A DNA stretch of 64,000 nucleotides from Bacteroidota bacterium (GTDB taxonomy: Bacteria; Bacteroidota; Bacteroidia; Chitinophagales; LD1): positions 66,871-130,870 of the forward strand of contig CANJZE010000006.1 in the NCBI GenBank assembly GCA_947479455.1. Reading direction: 5' to 3'. Below the pieces are notes generated by a model, which was given only the letters and a program-made list of their open reading frames with translations, was not told where the DNA came from and searched no databases. This document shows positions 1-8,480 of the stretch, piece after piece; positions within the stretch are counted from its first letter, which is position 1, and each line of letters opens with the position of its first letter. The translations under genes and the position numbers were made by a program.

Positions 1-13
1 AACCACGCTATAC

Positions 14-1915
14 ATGAAACAGTTTCAAATTCTACTCATTCTTCTCTTTACAGTTATTACTTGTTCGTCTCAGTTAGTTATTAATGAGTTATCACAGGGT
101 CCAAGTGGTGCCAAAGAATATATAGAGTTACTGGTAACCGGCACTCCGATTTGCGGAGGAACAAATACGGTAGATTTACGAGGTTGGATAATTGATGACA
201 ATAACAGTTGGCATCGCAGTGGTTCAGGCACAGGTATAGCAGGCGGGCACGCACGCTTTGATAGCATTGCTCAATGGACAAATGTGAAAATTGGTGCTAT
301 CATACTAATTTTTAATGATGGCGACATGAACACCAATGTTTCTGGGCTTGCCATAGATACGAATGATGCGAATAACGATTGCGTGTATGTTATTCCTATA
401 AGTTCATCGGTTATTGAAAAGAATATTACCCTTCCGGTGAGCAACGGTTCTATGTCCACTTATGCTGTGCCGGGTACTACTTATACCAGTGCTGGAAATT
501 GGATTTGTCTGGGAATGGCAAATGGTGACGATGCGTTTCATACTGTTTCTCCCGCCAATTATGCGGTACCTTACCATGCCATTGGCTGGGGAAACGATAC
601 GGCTTTACTCAATATTTATTTTAACTCATCACAAGGTGGCAAAACAATTTGCATGGTTAATAGAATTGACAACAATCCTTTTAATGCTGCAAATTATATT
701 GACACCGCTGCCATTTTTGAAAGCCCCGGGGCACCTAACAACGCAGCCAATGCCGCTTGGATTAGTAGCATGAATAATAACTGCCAATCGTTTGCGCCAC
801 CAGTGGTTACTTTCAATACTCCAGCTGCACTTACTTGTAATAACAACACCACCGTTTTAATAGCGAGTTCTACTTCTGTTGGAGCTATCTTTAACTGGAG
901 TAACGGTGTTGCAGGAACAAACGACACGGTAAATTCAGGGGGGACTTATTATGTAACCGCAACGGATGCAGCTCAAATTTGCTCCACTATTGATTCTATT
1001 ATTGTAGCGCCTGCAACAGGTCTTTCAATTTCTTCTTCATCGATAAATACAACTTGTGGAAATAGCAATGGTTCCGCCAATGTAATCGTAACAGTAGGCA
1101 CCGCTACAGCTTTTCACTGGAGCAATGGTGATACTACTTCCACCATTACGAATCTTGGGGCTGGAAATTATTCAGTTACTGTAACCGGTGGAATTGGTTG
1201 CAGTGCCACCTCTTCTATTGCTGTAAACACAAGTAGCGTTTCACCGGTTAATGTAACCGTAGTTGATTCCATCTTTTGCAGTGGCGATAGTACACAAGTC
1301 TGCGCGCCTTCAGGGTTTGCAAATTATCTTTGGAACAATGGGACAACCTCTTCTTGTTTCTACGCAAAACAAGCTGGAAACTATTATGTTACCGTAACTG
1401 ATAACGCATCCTGTACGGCCACCTCTAATCATTTAACCGTGTCGGTTTACCCGCTTCCTCCGGTTTCTATATCAGTAAATGGCGACACACTTTCTGCCTA
1501 TAACGCGGTGACTTATCAGTGGTATTTGAATAACAGTATCATCAACGGGGCTAGCAATAATGTTTACATAGCGCAACAAACTGGTAGTTACACTGTGGCT
1601 ATCAGCGATTCGAATGGTTGTACTGTATTTTCAAATCCTGTGAATGTTACTATTTCAGGCATTAGCGAAACAAATGAGACCGAGCAATTTTATGTTTATC
1701 CTAATCCTATTTCTTCTTCAAACTGGAGTATAATAATGGGTGTTGAAGGCATTGGCGCCAGCATTAAAATTTTTGACAACACGGCACGGTTGATTTTTAA
1801 AACAACTCTACTGAATGAGAAAACAGAAGTTGACTTTAATTTACCTAAGGGTATTTATTGGATACAACTTATTGCCGGTGAAAAAATGTTTCAGAAAAAA
1901 ATTATTCGCTTGTAG
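14..1915 (+). CDS. T9SS-sorted secreted protein with N-terminal lamin-tail-like domain
   Basis: A 633-residue secreted protein. It opens with a signal peptide (about residues 1-19), then a stretch starting VINELSQGPSGAKEYIELL that resembles the lamin-tail domain found on many Bacteroidota surface proteins. From about residue 260 there are Ig-like or SprB-like repeats with the pattern WSNG...AGNYSVTVTG..GCSATS. The last 75 residues form a type A T9SS sorting domain (YVYPNP start, LPKGIYWIQL, ending KKIIRL), which is normally cleaved after export across the outer membrane. The substrate or ligand is unknown. The stop codon lies directly against the stop of the convergent gene that follows. The architecture is clear; the function is inferred only as surface attachment or secreted. 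Confidence 0.85.
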   Translation: MKQFQILLILLFTVITCSSQLVINELSQGPSGAKEYIELLVTGTPICGGTNTVDLRGWIIDDNNSWHRSGSGTGIAGGHARFDSIAQWTNVKIGAIILIFNDGDMNTNVSGLAIDTNDANNDCVYVIPISSSVIEKNITLPVSNGSMSTYAVPGTTYTSAGNWICLGMANGDDAFHTVSPANYAVPYHAIGWGNDTALLNIYFNSSQGGKTICMVNRIDNNPFNAANYIDTAAIFESPGAPNNAANAAWISSMNNNCQSFAPPVVTFNTPAALTCNNNTTVLIASSTSVGAIFNWSNGVAGTNDTVNSGGTYYVTATDAAQICSTIDSIIVAPATGLSISSSSINTTCGNSNGSANVIVTVGTATAFHWSNGDTTSTITNLGAGNYSVTVTGGIGCSATSSIAVNTSSVSPVNVTVVDSIFCSGDSTQVCAPSGFANYLWNNGTTSSCFYAKQAGNYYVTVTDNASCTATSNHLTVSVYPLPPVSISVNGDTLSAYNAVTYQWYLNNSIINGASNNVYIAQQTGSYTVAISDSNGCTVFSNPVNVTISGISETNETEQFYVYPNPISSSNWSIIMGVEGIGASIKIFDNTARLIFKTTLLNEKTEVDFNLPKGIYWIQLIAGEKMFQKKIIRL

Positions 1916-2521
1916 TTAATTCTGATTTGTTTGAATAATGTCGGTAGTAATTTTCGATGCAATCCAAGGCGGAACCGAAACATTTACATCGCGTAAATTT
2001 CCTTTCAAAGTAACAACAGGTTGCGATTCAAACGGAAATCCCTGTTTACGTAAATGAAATTCAAACTGTGCATCTAAAAGAAAGTACGATTTATCGGCAC
2101 TCCAATTTGTTTTAGAAATAACAAAATGATTTTCTTCCGGTAGAATATAGTAGTCTGCCATGTCGTAGTGCAGCTCGACCATAGCATTATTCATTTCTGG
2201 TTCCGATGAATTATTAAAATTGAATTCAATACTTAGGTTTTCGCTAAAAGGAGAATGGTCGGCAGTTGAAGTATCGTTTCCAAAAAAAGTAAGGCAAGCT
2301 ACCGTTCTGTTTTTTGATTCGGGGGAAGTGGCGAGCGGATTTGTTTTTTTAACCAGCATTGCTCTGTAAAAATCTTTTTCTCTTAATTCAAAACTATGTG
2401 CGTTAACTGTGGCATTTAGAAATCCTGTTTCTTTGTACGTGTCCATATACATACTAGGCTTAAACGCTAAACACATGATGAGCACACCTAACACAAAAGT
2501 TGTCGCAAAAAAAGTTTTCAT
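1916..2521 (-). CDS. Conserved secreted protein of unknown function (paralogue of the protein at 28.9 kb)
   Basis: A 201-residue protein with an N-terminal hydrophobic signal segment (residues about 5-20). I do not recognise a named family. The C-terminal 80 residues closely match the protein at 28879-29481: both carry a (E/E)(L/I)HYDM.DYY.(L/I)PE block, an NWSxD/TWSED block, and GFP.ESQPVV.LKG followed by (N/V)V(S/T).P(P/A)WI. The two therefore form a within-window paralogue pair. Family unknown; the repeated acidic/aromatic pattern suggests a beta-rich periplasmic or outer-membrane-associated domain, which is inference. Confidence 0.75.
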   Translation of the reverse strand: MKTFFATTFVLGVLIMCLAFKPSMYMDTYKETGFLNATVNAHSFELREKDFYRAMLVKKTNPLATSPESKNRTVACLTFFGNDTSTADHSPFSENLSIEFNFNNSSEPEMNNAMVELHYDMADYYILPEENHFVISKTNWSADKSYFLLDAQFEFHLRKQGFPFESQPVVTLKGNLRDVNVSVPPWIASKITTDIIQTNQN

Positions 2522-2650
2522 AGCTAATAGAATTGGTTAATCTACTTTACGAAGATTTCTATACAGCAACCGCGAATGCGATATTGTGATTAACAAGATA
2601 GAATAGATAAAGTTGAACCTATTGTTTTTGAAGCATCTTACCTGTGTTCC

Positions 2651-3958
2651 TTACTCAAACCTTATCGCCTTTACAGGCGAAATGCGCGATACGAGCATAG
2701 AAGGAATAATAAGCAGCACAATAGTGGTGAGCACTGTGCCTGCGTTAAGAAATAAAATCCAGCTCCAGTTAATAGCTACGGGCGCATACGAAAGGTAATA
2801 CGATTCCTGCGGCAGGGTAATAAAATGAAAATGCTGCTGCAACAAACACAAGCCAATACCAAAAGCATTACCCGCCAGCAAACCCACCGCTATAATTACC
2901 ACGCTGTAGAGCAAAAACAATCTGCGTATAGAAACATTGTTGGCACCAAGCGCTTTCATAATGCCAATCATATTGGTGCGCTCTAAAATTAAAATGAGCA
3001 AAGCGGTAATCATATTAATAGCCGCCACCACAATCATCAGCGAAAGAATAATCAACTCGTTCATGGTTTGTAAATCGAGCCAATCGAAAATGCCGGGTGT
3101 AATGCTCTTGATGGTTTGCACATCGAGCTTCGAATTTTCCATGCGCGAGTAAACCTCTTCGCCAATGGTTTCGAGCGGGTCGCGCTGCATTTCGTTATAT
3201 TTTTCTTTGCTGAGTAAACCGCCAAACACGGTGAGGAAATATGAACGCCAACGGTTTTTGAAAAGATTTTCCTCTTTCAAAAAAACTTCAAAACCGCCTA
3301 CGGTATCGCTGCCCCAGTTATTCAATTCCTGAATCAAGCCTATATCCACCATCGCATATTTCGAATCAAATTCTTCGAGCCCCGTTTCGTAAATTCCTTT
3401 CACCTTAAACGGTCGGTTGCGGATAGATCTGCCCATGAAAGTAACCACTACTTTATCGCCTGTTTTTAAAAGCAACCGTTTAGCGGTTTGTTTCGAAATC
3501 AAAATATCGCGCTGTGAATTTTCGGAACCCGTTTTAATAATCTCTCCGCTTTTGAGATAGGGCGTAAAGTTTTTCCAATCGTAATCATCGCCTACTCCCT
3601 TCAAAACAATTCCTTCAAAATCGTTATCGGTTTTAAGCAAGCCGCCTTTAAGCGCGCTTACCTGAATATGTTTTGCCTCGGGAATAATGTTTTGATTTTT
3701 GTAGAAATCCTGATACTTGTAAATGCCCTGTTCGTGCAGCGAGTTGGTGAGTGAGAACGGAGTAATTTCTAAATGCGACCAAAAGCTGAGCACTTTATTT
3801 CGAATCTCTTTTTGAAATCCGTTCACCATCGAAGTGGCAATAATCATAGTTGCTAAACTCAACGCTACAGCGAGTATCGCAATACGAATAATGAATGCCG
3901 AAAAGTTTTTCCGGTTGCTGAAAGCAATTTTGCGAACAATAAAGATTTCGAGATTCAC
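2651..3958 (-). CDS. FtsX/LolE-family ABC transporter permease
   Basis: A 435-residue inner-membrane protein of the MacB/FtsX/LolC-LolE type. One transmembrane segment lies at about residues 22-45, followed by a periplasmic domain of about 220 residues. Three more transmembrane segments follow in the C-terminal half, with the family signature ERTNMIGIMKALGANNVSIRR between the first and second of them. Such permeases work with a separate LolD-type ATPase to release lipoproteins or export substrates; no ATPase is adjacent here. The start is GTG. The 79-bp gap to the divergent lipoprotein gene is filled by a 7-bp-periodic repeat. The family call is firm; lipoprotein release is inferred. Confidence 0.88.
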   Translation of the reverse strand: MNLEIFIVRKIAFSNRKNFSAFIIRIAILAVALSLATMIIATSMVNGFQKEIRNKVLSFWSHLEITPFSLTNSLHEQGIYKYQDFYKNQNIIPEAKHIQVSALKGGLLKTDNDFEGIVLKGVGDDYDWKNFTPYLKSGEIIKTGSENSQRDILISKQTAKRLLLKTGDKVVVTFMGRSIRNRPFKVKGIYETGLEEFDSKYAMVDIGLIQELNNWGSDTVGGFEVFLKEENLFKNRWRSYFLTVFGGLLSKEKYNEMQRDPLETIGEEVYSRMENSKLDVQTIKSITPGIFDWLDLQTMNELIILSLMIVVAAINMITALLILILERTNMIGIMKALGANNVSIRRLFLLYSVVIIAVGLLAGNAFGIGLCLLQQHFHFITLPQESYYLSYAPVAINWSWILFLNAGTVLTTIVLLIIPSMLVSRISPVKAIRFE

Positions 3959-3961
3959 GGT

Positions 3962-4031
3962 TCGAGTTTAAAGTTTAAAGTTTGAAGTATCAAGTTATGG
4001 TTTGGAGTTTGTTGTTTTAAGTTGAATGTTT
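3962..4031. repeat. Heptad-periodic repeat filling a divergent promoter region
   Basis: Ten consecutive 7-bp units with consensus NNAAGTT (for example TAAAGTT, TGAAGTA, TCAAGTT, GGAGTTT) cover nearly the whole 79-bp space between two divergently transcribed genes. Units are degenerate but the 7-bp register is kept throughout. Confidence 0.8.
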
Positions 4032-4037
4032 GCATAG

Positions 4038-5231
4038 ATGATGAAATTGAAAATATCGCTCGCATTTATTTTTTTGTTGGTGTTGAATAGTTGCAACTCG
4101 CAATCGTCAACCGTCAACCGTCAACCGTTAACTAAAATCATTTGCGGTGCCGAGCGCATGCAGGAATATCTTCCGGTGCTTCAAAACAAAAATGTGGCGT
4201 TGCTCGTGAACCAGACTTCGATGGTAGGCGAAACGCATTTGGTAGATACTTTACTTACTCAACACGTTCGCATCAAAAAAATATTTGCACCCGAACACGG
4301 CTTTCGCGGAAGTGCCGATGCAGGTGAGCATGTGCGCGATAGTGTAGATGCAAAAACAAAAATCAAAATCATTTCACTCTATGGCGATAAGAAAAAACCA
4401 TCGAACGATGATTTGAAAAATGTGGATGTAATGATTTTTGATGTGCAGGATGTGGGCGCGCGTTTCTATACATTTATTTCAACGCTGCATTATTTGATGG
4501 AAGCCTGTGCCGATAATAATATTGAACTAGTTGTGCTCGACCGACCAAATCCAAACGGCTGGTATATTGATGGTCCTGTTTTGAAAAAGGAATTTCAATC
4601 TTTTGTGGGTGTTGACCCAATTCCTGTAGTGCATGGTTTAACCATTGCAGAATATGCGCAAATGGTGAATGGCGAAAACTGGTTACCGGATGGCAAACAA
4701 TGCAAGCTCAAAATAATTTCGTGTTTAAATTACGACCACTCGATGCGTTATAGTTTGCCCGTGAAGCCTTCACCTAACTTACCTAATGCAGGCGCAGTTT
4801 ATCTCTATCCCTCAATTTGTTTTTTTGAAGGCACCGATATTTCGGTGGGCAGAGGAACCGATGCTCCGTTTCAAATGATTGGCTCGCCAAATATTACGGT
4901 GCGCAATTTTTCTTTTCATCCCGAAAGCAAATCGGGAGCAAAAAGTCCACCGCATGTGAGCCAGATTTGTTTCGGTTACGATTTGCGTTGGATTGGTAAC
5001 GATGCACCGGGCATCAATCTTTCTTATTTACTAGATACCTACCAAGCTATTAACGATACTTCGAAATATTTTTTGCCGAATGGGTTCTTTGATAAACTGG
5101 CAGGCACCGATGAATTGCGCAAACAAATTATTGCGCACAAAACCGAAGCAGAAATTAAAGCAAGTTGGAAAGCTGATTTGGAAATTTACAAAGCGAAGCG
5201 CAAAAAATATTTGCTCTACAAAGACCTATAA
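4038..5231 (+). CDS. namZ: DUF1343 (NamZ-like) lipoprotein, candidate exo-beta-N-acetylmuramidase
   Basis: A 397-residue lipoprotein: a hydrophobic N terminus ends in the lipobox LNSC with Cys near residue 19. The body matches the DUF1343 family, with the conserved blocks FAPEHGFRGSADAGEHV and FDVQDVGARFYTF. Family member NamZ of Bacillus is an exo-beta-N-acetylmuramidase acting on peptidoglycan fragments, so a role in wall turnover is inferred from family knowledge. Immediately after the lipobox the coding sequence contains four 7-bp GTCAACC units read in frame (peptide STVNRQPLT), apparently tolerated in the linker. Two consecutive ATGs (4038, 4041) can serve as start. The stop overlaps the fmt start by one base (TAATG), implying translational coupling. 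Confidence 0.85.
   Translation: MMKLKISLAFIFLLVLNSCNSQSSTVNRQPLTKIICGAERMQEYLPVLQNKNVALLVNQTSMVGETHLVDTLLTQHVRIKKIFAPEHGFRGSADAGEHVRDSVDAKTKIKIISLYGDKKKPSNDDLKNVDVMIFDVQDVGARFYTFISTLHYLMEACADNNIELVVLDRPNPNGWYIDGPVLKKEFQSFVGVDPIPVVHGLTIAEYAQMVNGENWLPDGKQCKLKIISCLNYDHSMRYSLPVKPSPNLPNAGAVYLYPSICFFEGTDISVGRGTDAPFQMIGSPNITVRNFSFHPESKSGAKSPPHVSQICFGYDLRWIGNDAPGINLSYLLDTYQAINDTSKYFLPNGFFDKLAGTDELRKQIIAHKTEAEIKASWKADLEIYKAKRKKYLLYKDL
4106..4133 (+). repeat. In-frame GTCAACC heptad repeat inside the NamZ-like lipoprotein gene
   Basis: Three exact GTCAACC units plus a fourth GTTAACT lie in the lipoprotein linker just after the lipobox. A similar heptad is embedded in frame at 26104-26138 in an unrelated gene, in the same orientation relative to translation. 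Confidence 0.85.
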
Positions 5232-6172
5232 TGAAGAAGTTGAGAATAGTTTTTATGGGCACTCCTGAGTTTGCAGTTCCTATGCTTAGCGAACTCGTGA
5301 ACTCCACTCATGAAGTAGTGGGAGTAGTAACTGCACCCGATAAACCTGCGGGAAGAGGAATGCAGTTAAATGAAAGTGAGGTAAAGAAATTTGCGAAAGA
5401 AAAATCGCTGCACATTCTTCAACCTGAAAAACTGAAGAATGAAAATTTTTTGGCTGCATTGAAATCGTTGAATGCCGATTTATTTGTGGTGGTGGCGTTT
5501 CGCATGTTGCCCGAAGTGGTTTGGAATATGCCATCACTCGGCACTATTAATCTTCACGCCTCTTTATTGCCGCAGTATCGTGGTGCAGCGCCTATTAATT
5601 GGGCAATCATAAACGGAGAAAAAGAAACAGGTGTAACGACCTTCTTTATTCAACACGAAATTGATACAGGTAAAATAATTTTTCAGGAAAAGATTCCGAT
5701 TCGGGAAAACGAAACGGTTGGAGAATTGTATGTAGAGTTAATGCAATTAGGCGCAACAGTGTTGCGCAAAACAGTGGATGCCATTGCTGAGAATAACTAT
5801 CCGCAAATTCCACAGGACCATATCACCGATATTAAACACGCTCCAAAAATTTTTAAAGAAACCTGTAAAATAGATTGGAGTAAAACGGCTGAATACAATT
5901 ACGATTTCATTCGCGGCTTAAGTCCTTACCCTTGCGCATTCACTTTACTCAATGGAAAGGTGTTTAAGATTTTTTCATCGGTTAAAAGTTCCACTTCTTT
6001 AAGGAGAGGAACTTTTGAAAGTGGAACTTCTGAACAATACGAAACAGATGGCAAAACCTATCTGCGCTTTTATTGCAGCAATGGAGCTATTGATGTGAAA
6101 GAATGTCAGTTAGAGGGAAAAAAGAAAATGAGTGTAGAAGAGTTTTTGAGAGGGGGAATAAAAGGAAGTTAA
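5231..6172 (+). CDS. fmt: Methionyl-tRNA formyltransferase
   Basis: A 313-residue cytoplasmic enzyme that formylates initiator Met-tRNA. The N-terminal formyltransferase fold carries the signature INLHASLLPQYRGAAPINW (catalytic Asn and His) and HEIDTGK with the catalytic Asp. The C-terminal tRNA-binding domain contains ISPYPCAF-like GLSPYPCAFTLLNGK. Within this domain a stretch reading KSSTSLRRGTFESGTSEQ is encoded by a 45-bp palindromic element (5984-6028) that looks inserted. The gene overlaps the preceding stop codon by one base and is followed by a REP-like palindrome. Function is secure. Confidence 0.96.
   Translation: MKKLRIVFMGTPEFAVPMLSELVNSTHEVVGVVTAPDKPAGRGMQLNESEVKKFAKEKSLHILQPEKLKNENFLAALKSLNADLFVVVAFRMLPEVVWNMPSLGTINLHASLLPQYRGAAPINWAIINGEKETGVTTFFIQHEIDTGKIIFQEKIPIRENETVGELYVELMQLGATVLRKTVDAIAENNYPQIPQDHITDIKHAPKIFKETCKIDWSKTAEYNYDFIRGLSPYPCAFTLLNGKVFKIFSSVKSSTSLRRGTFESGTSEQYETDGKTYLRFYCSNGAIDVKECQLEGKKKMSVEEFLRGGIKGS
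5984..6028. repeat. Interlocked palindromic element within fmt
   Basis: Two overlapping inverted repeats: AAAAGTTCC (5984-5992) with GGAACTTTT (6008-6016), and AGTTCCACTT (5987-5996) with AAGTGGAACT (6019-6028). The element is read in frame in the C-terminal domain of methionyl-tRNA formyltransferase. Confidence 0.75.
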
Positions 6173-6184
6173 AAGGATGTCACC

Positions 6185-6231
6185 CTGAGCTTGTCGAACG
6201 GTTTTGGGAGAAGATGCTTCGACAAGCTCAG
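6185..6231. repeat. REP-like palindrome downstream of fmt
   Basis: A 14-bp perfect inverted repeat, CTGAGCTTGTCGAA (6185-6198) and TTCGACAAGCTCAG (6218-6231), with a 19-bp loop, sits in the 74-bp gap between convergent genes. The sequence matches a palindrome I recognise as recurring in intergenic regions of many bacteria. It may stabilise or end both transcripts. Confidence 0.85.
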
Positions 6232-6246
6232 CATGAAATACTGCAC

Positions 6247-6615
6247 CTATTTTTTTTTCTCACCTTCCTCTTTCAGCAAAATCTTTCTTGTTTTAGGAAA
6301 GTGCACCAAGTAGAAAATACTCACCACCACAATTCCTGCTATAAAAAAAATGATAGCGTATTGACGAAGACCATCCTCAAAGAAAAATTCACCCGTCATC
6401 CAGGTAGCGTTTGCACTTATCCAAAGGCAAACCGCAGTATTGTGAAATAAATCTGCAATGTTTTTGCGTGAACGCCAGGCAATGTGTATGGCAACTACAA
6501 GCGTGGGAATTATCATCGTCATTCCCGCAATCTTCCAATCCATTACCCAGCACGTATCTTTTATCAACCAAAAAACAATGTGCAAGTTTTCGTATTCGCG
6601 TATGTCTTTAAACAT
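6247..6615 (-). CDS. Small integral membrane protein of unknown function
   Basis: A 122-residue protein with three to four hydrophobic segments (about residues 28-46, 60-75, 84-106) and a strongly basic/acidic C-terminal tail rich in Lys and Glu. I do not recognise a family. It is divergent from the UbiA-like gene, with start codons about 70 bp apart, and convergent with fmt across a REP-like palindrome. The sequence has normal codon texture and aromatic-rich membrane helices, so it is likely a true gene; no function is proposed. Confidence 0.7.
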   Translation of the reverse strand: MFKDIREYENLHIVFWLIKDTCWVMDWKIAGMTMIIPTLVVAIHIAWRSRKNIADLFHNTAVCLWISANATWMTGEFFFEDGLRQYAIIFFIAGIVVVSIFYLVHFPKTRKILLKEEGEKKK

Positions 6616-6650
6616 CTGAATTATTTTGCGTGAATATATGATTCTTGGAA

Positions 6651-6671
6651 ATTGATTATTGTTGATTGTTC
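6651..6671. repeat. Short heptad tract before the UbiA-like gene
   Basis: Three 7-bp units ATTGATT, ATTGTTG and ATTGTTC occur in register just upstream of the ATG at 6686. Short, so weaker than the other tracts, but the same 7-bp pattern. Confidence 0.5.
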
Positions 6672-6685
6672 ATAAGCACATTGAA

Positions 6686-7546
6686 ATGATAGCCTTGCGT
6701 AAATTCAAAGACTTTATTCTGTACTCCAATATTTTTATTGGGGTGTGTGCATTGGCTTTGGCCTTTACTAATCAGGTTGCTATGGAAGGCGATATTCATT
6801 TTAATCACACGTATTGGTTTGTGTTTTTCTCCACCATGTTTACCTATTCATTTTTAAAATTCAGAAGAGTGGGCGAAGGACCAAGCGATACTTCGCACAG
6901 AACCTGGGCGCAGGAAAATCTGCAACTCTCCAAAAACATTCTAGTTATAACGCTAGTCGCAACGGTTAGTTTTTTCTTTATGCTCAGTCATCAACAGCAG
7001 ATAATCGTTGGTGTGTTAGCGGTGGTTACTCTGTTTTATGGCTTTGTAGATATTCCTTTTCTTAAACCCAGCAGAAAGCTTCGCGATTTTGGTTTGCTGA
7101 AAACATTTTTTGTAGCACTGGTTTGGTCGGTAACTACAGTTATTGTTCCACTATCAAACACTTTTGTTGAAAGCGACATGCTTGTTTTTCTCTTTCTCCG
7201 CAGATTTCTTTTTGTTATGGCGCTTACTATCGTGTTTGAAATAAAGGATTTAAAGAGCGATGAAGAATACAATCTGAAAACTATTCCAATGCGCCTTGGT
7301 ATCTCAAACACTAAACTGTTAGCACAAGGAGTTTTATTTTTGCTTATGCTGATTAACAGCGTACAGTATTTTTTCTTCGATGTTTCGTTACTAAATATGA
7401 TGGCGGTGAATCTTTCCTTGCTCGTTTCTATCCTTTGCATTCAACCAGTCAATGAAGAAACAAATGATTGGTGGTATTATTTCGTATTAGATGGCATGAT
7501 GATGCTCCAGTTTATTTTCGTTTACGGGGCTGCTAAATATCTGTAG
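6686..7546 (+). CDS. UbiA-like polytopic membrane protein
   Basis: A protein of 286 residues with about eight hydrophobic segments, resembling the UbiA prenyltransferase superfamily in overall layout. The second Asp-rich region is recognisable as EIKDLKSDEEYNLKTIPMRLG, where UbiA enzymes carry DxxxD and an xTxPxxLG-like sequence. The first NDxxDxxxD motif is not evident; the corresponding loop reads RRVGEGPSDTSHRTW. It may therefore be a divergent or non-canonical member. I chose the ATG at 6686 over an in-frame TTG at 6659, because the TTG lies inside a heptad repeat. The stop codon abuts the start of the SGNH gene, so the two are likely co-transcribed. Substrate unknown. Confidence 0.7.
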   Translation: MIALRKFKDFILYSNIFIGVCALALAFTNQVAMEGDIHFNHTYWFVFFSTMFTYSFLKFRRVGEGPSDTSHRTWAQENLQLSKNILVITLVATVSFFFMLSHQQQIIVGVLAVVTLFYGFVDIPFLKPSRKLRDFGLLKTFFVALVWSVTTVIVPLSNTFVESDMLVFLFLRRFLFVMALTIVFEIKDLKSDEEYNLKTIPMRLGISNTKLLAQGVLFLLMLINSVQYFFFDVSLLNMMAVNLSLLVSILCIQPVNEETNDWWYYFVLDGMMMLQFIFVYGAAKYL

Positions 7547-7548
7547 TG

Positions 7549-8478
7549 ATGAAAAAAATAGCTATCAATATCATTTCGATTGTTGTTCTGTTATCCGTCA
7601 TTGAAATTATCAGCAACAGAATCCTACGTAAAATCTACAACCGAAATTTTGATTCTTCCTTAGTCGTTAACAATAAATATTACACTTCATCAGGATTGAA
7701 AGAAAACACAATAGGAAAAGTTTGGGGAAAGGAATTTTATACTGATAATTTCGGTTGCAGAAAAAATAAAACTGCTTTTGATTCAAAGAAAAAAAAGTGG
7801 CTCTTCATTGGCGATTCTGTAACTGAAGGAGTAGGAGTGGAGGATTCTTCTACTTTTTCAAGTCTCTGTTCCGAAGTATTTACAGAGCATAATGTTTGCA
7901 ACTACTCGTTGATTGGTTATTCAACTGCTGACTATGTAAACGTGCTGAAATCAGTTTTGGAAAAAGATTCAACCACTGAGTTAGTCACTCTCTTTTATTG
8001 TTTGAACGATGTGTACGGAAGTACAAAGGCAAAAGATTTACCAATAATAGCTAAGCAGAACTTCATTGGTAAACTGAATGGTATGTTGCAAAATTCTTGC
8101 TCTACTTATAAACTGATAAAGCTTTTTTTCTATCGGCATTCGAATCGTTACTTCTGTTACGATTTGCAGTTTTATGAAAAAGACAAAGTGCATTTCGTTC
8201 AGGCGATGAATGATTTGCGTTTCTGTGATTCACTTTGTAAGATGAGAAATATCTATTTCAATGTGGTAATGCTCCCTTATCAATCGCAATTGCACGATAA
8301 GAATTTCGTACCACAGCAATTGGCAAGAGAATATTGCACGAAAGATTCCATAGAATTTTCAGATGCTTCAGAATATCTTTCCAAACAAACTAACGTCAAC
8401 TCTTTTTATCTTTTTGCCGATGAAATTCATTTTTCTGAGAAGGGTCATAAAGCGATTGCTGATTTTTTATCTCAGTAA
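7549..8478 (+). CDS. SGNH/GDSL-type hydrolase, membrane-anchored
   Basis: A 309-residue protein with an N-terminal membrane anchor or uncleaved signal (residues about 4-22). Block I of the SGNH family is present as FIGDSVTEG with the catalytic Ser at about residue 90; block III is LNDV; block V is ADEIHFSEKGH with Asp291 and His294. These are the catalytic residues of esterases or acyltransferases acting on lipids or glycans. A GTG overlaps the previous stop at 7546; the ATG directly after it (7549) is preferred. Its tight linkage to a UbiA-like protein hints at modification of a lipid-linked product, but that is inference. Confidence 0.82.
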   Translation: MKKIAINIISIVVLLSVIEIISNRILRKIYNRNFDSSLVVNNKYYTSSGLKENTIGKVWGKEFYTDNFGCRKNKTAFDSKKKKWLFIGDSVTEGVGVEDSSTFSSLCSEVFTEHNVCNYSLIGYSTADYVNVLKSVLEKDSTTELVTLFYCLNDVYGSTKAKDLPIIAKQNFIGKLNGMLQNSCSTYKLIKLFFYRHSNRYFCYDLQFYEKDKVHFVQAMNDLRFCDSLCKMRNIYFNVVMLPYQSQLHDKNFVPQQLAREYCTKDSIEFSDASEYLSKQTNVNSFYLFADEIHFSEKGHKAIADFLSQ

Positions 8479-8480
8479 AT

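Noticed and set aside
70-927. Several minus-strand and alternate-frame reading frames inside the first secreted-protein gene
   Set aside because: They are shadows of the 633-residue protein; none has a signal, motif or promoter, and the main frame has strong repeat and sorting-domain support.
2613-2798. A 61-residue plus-strand reading frame overlapping the end of the permease gene
   Set aside because: It lies mostly antisense to the FtsX-type permease and has no recognisable features.
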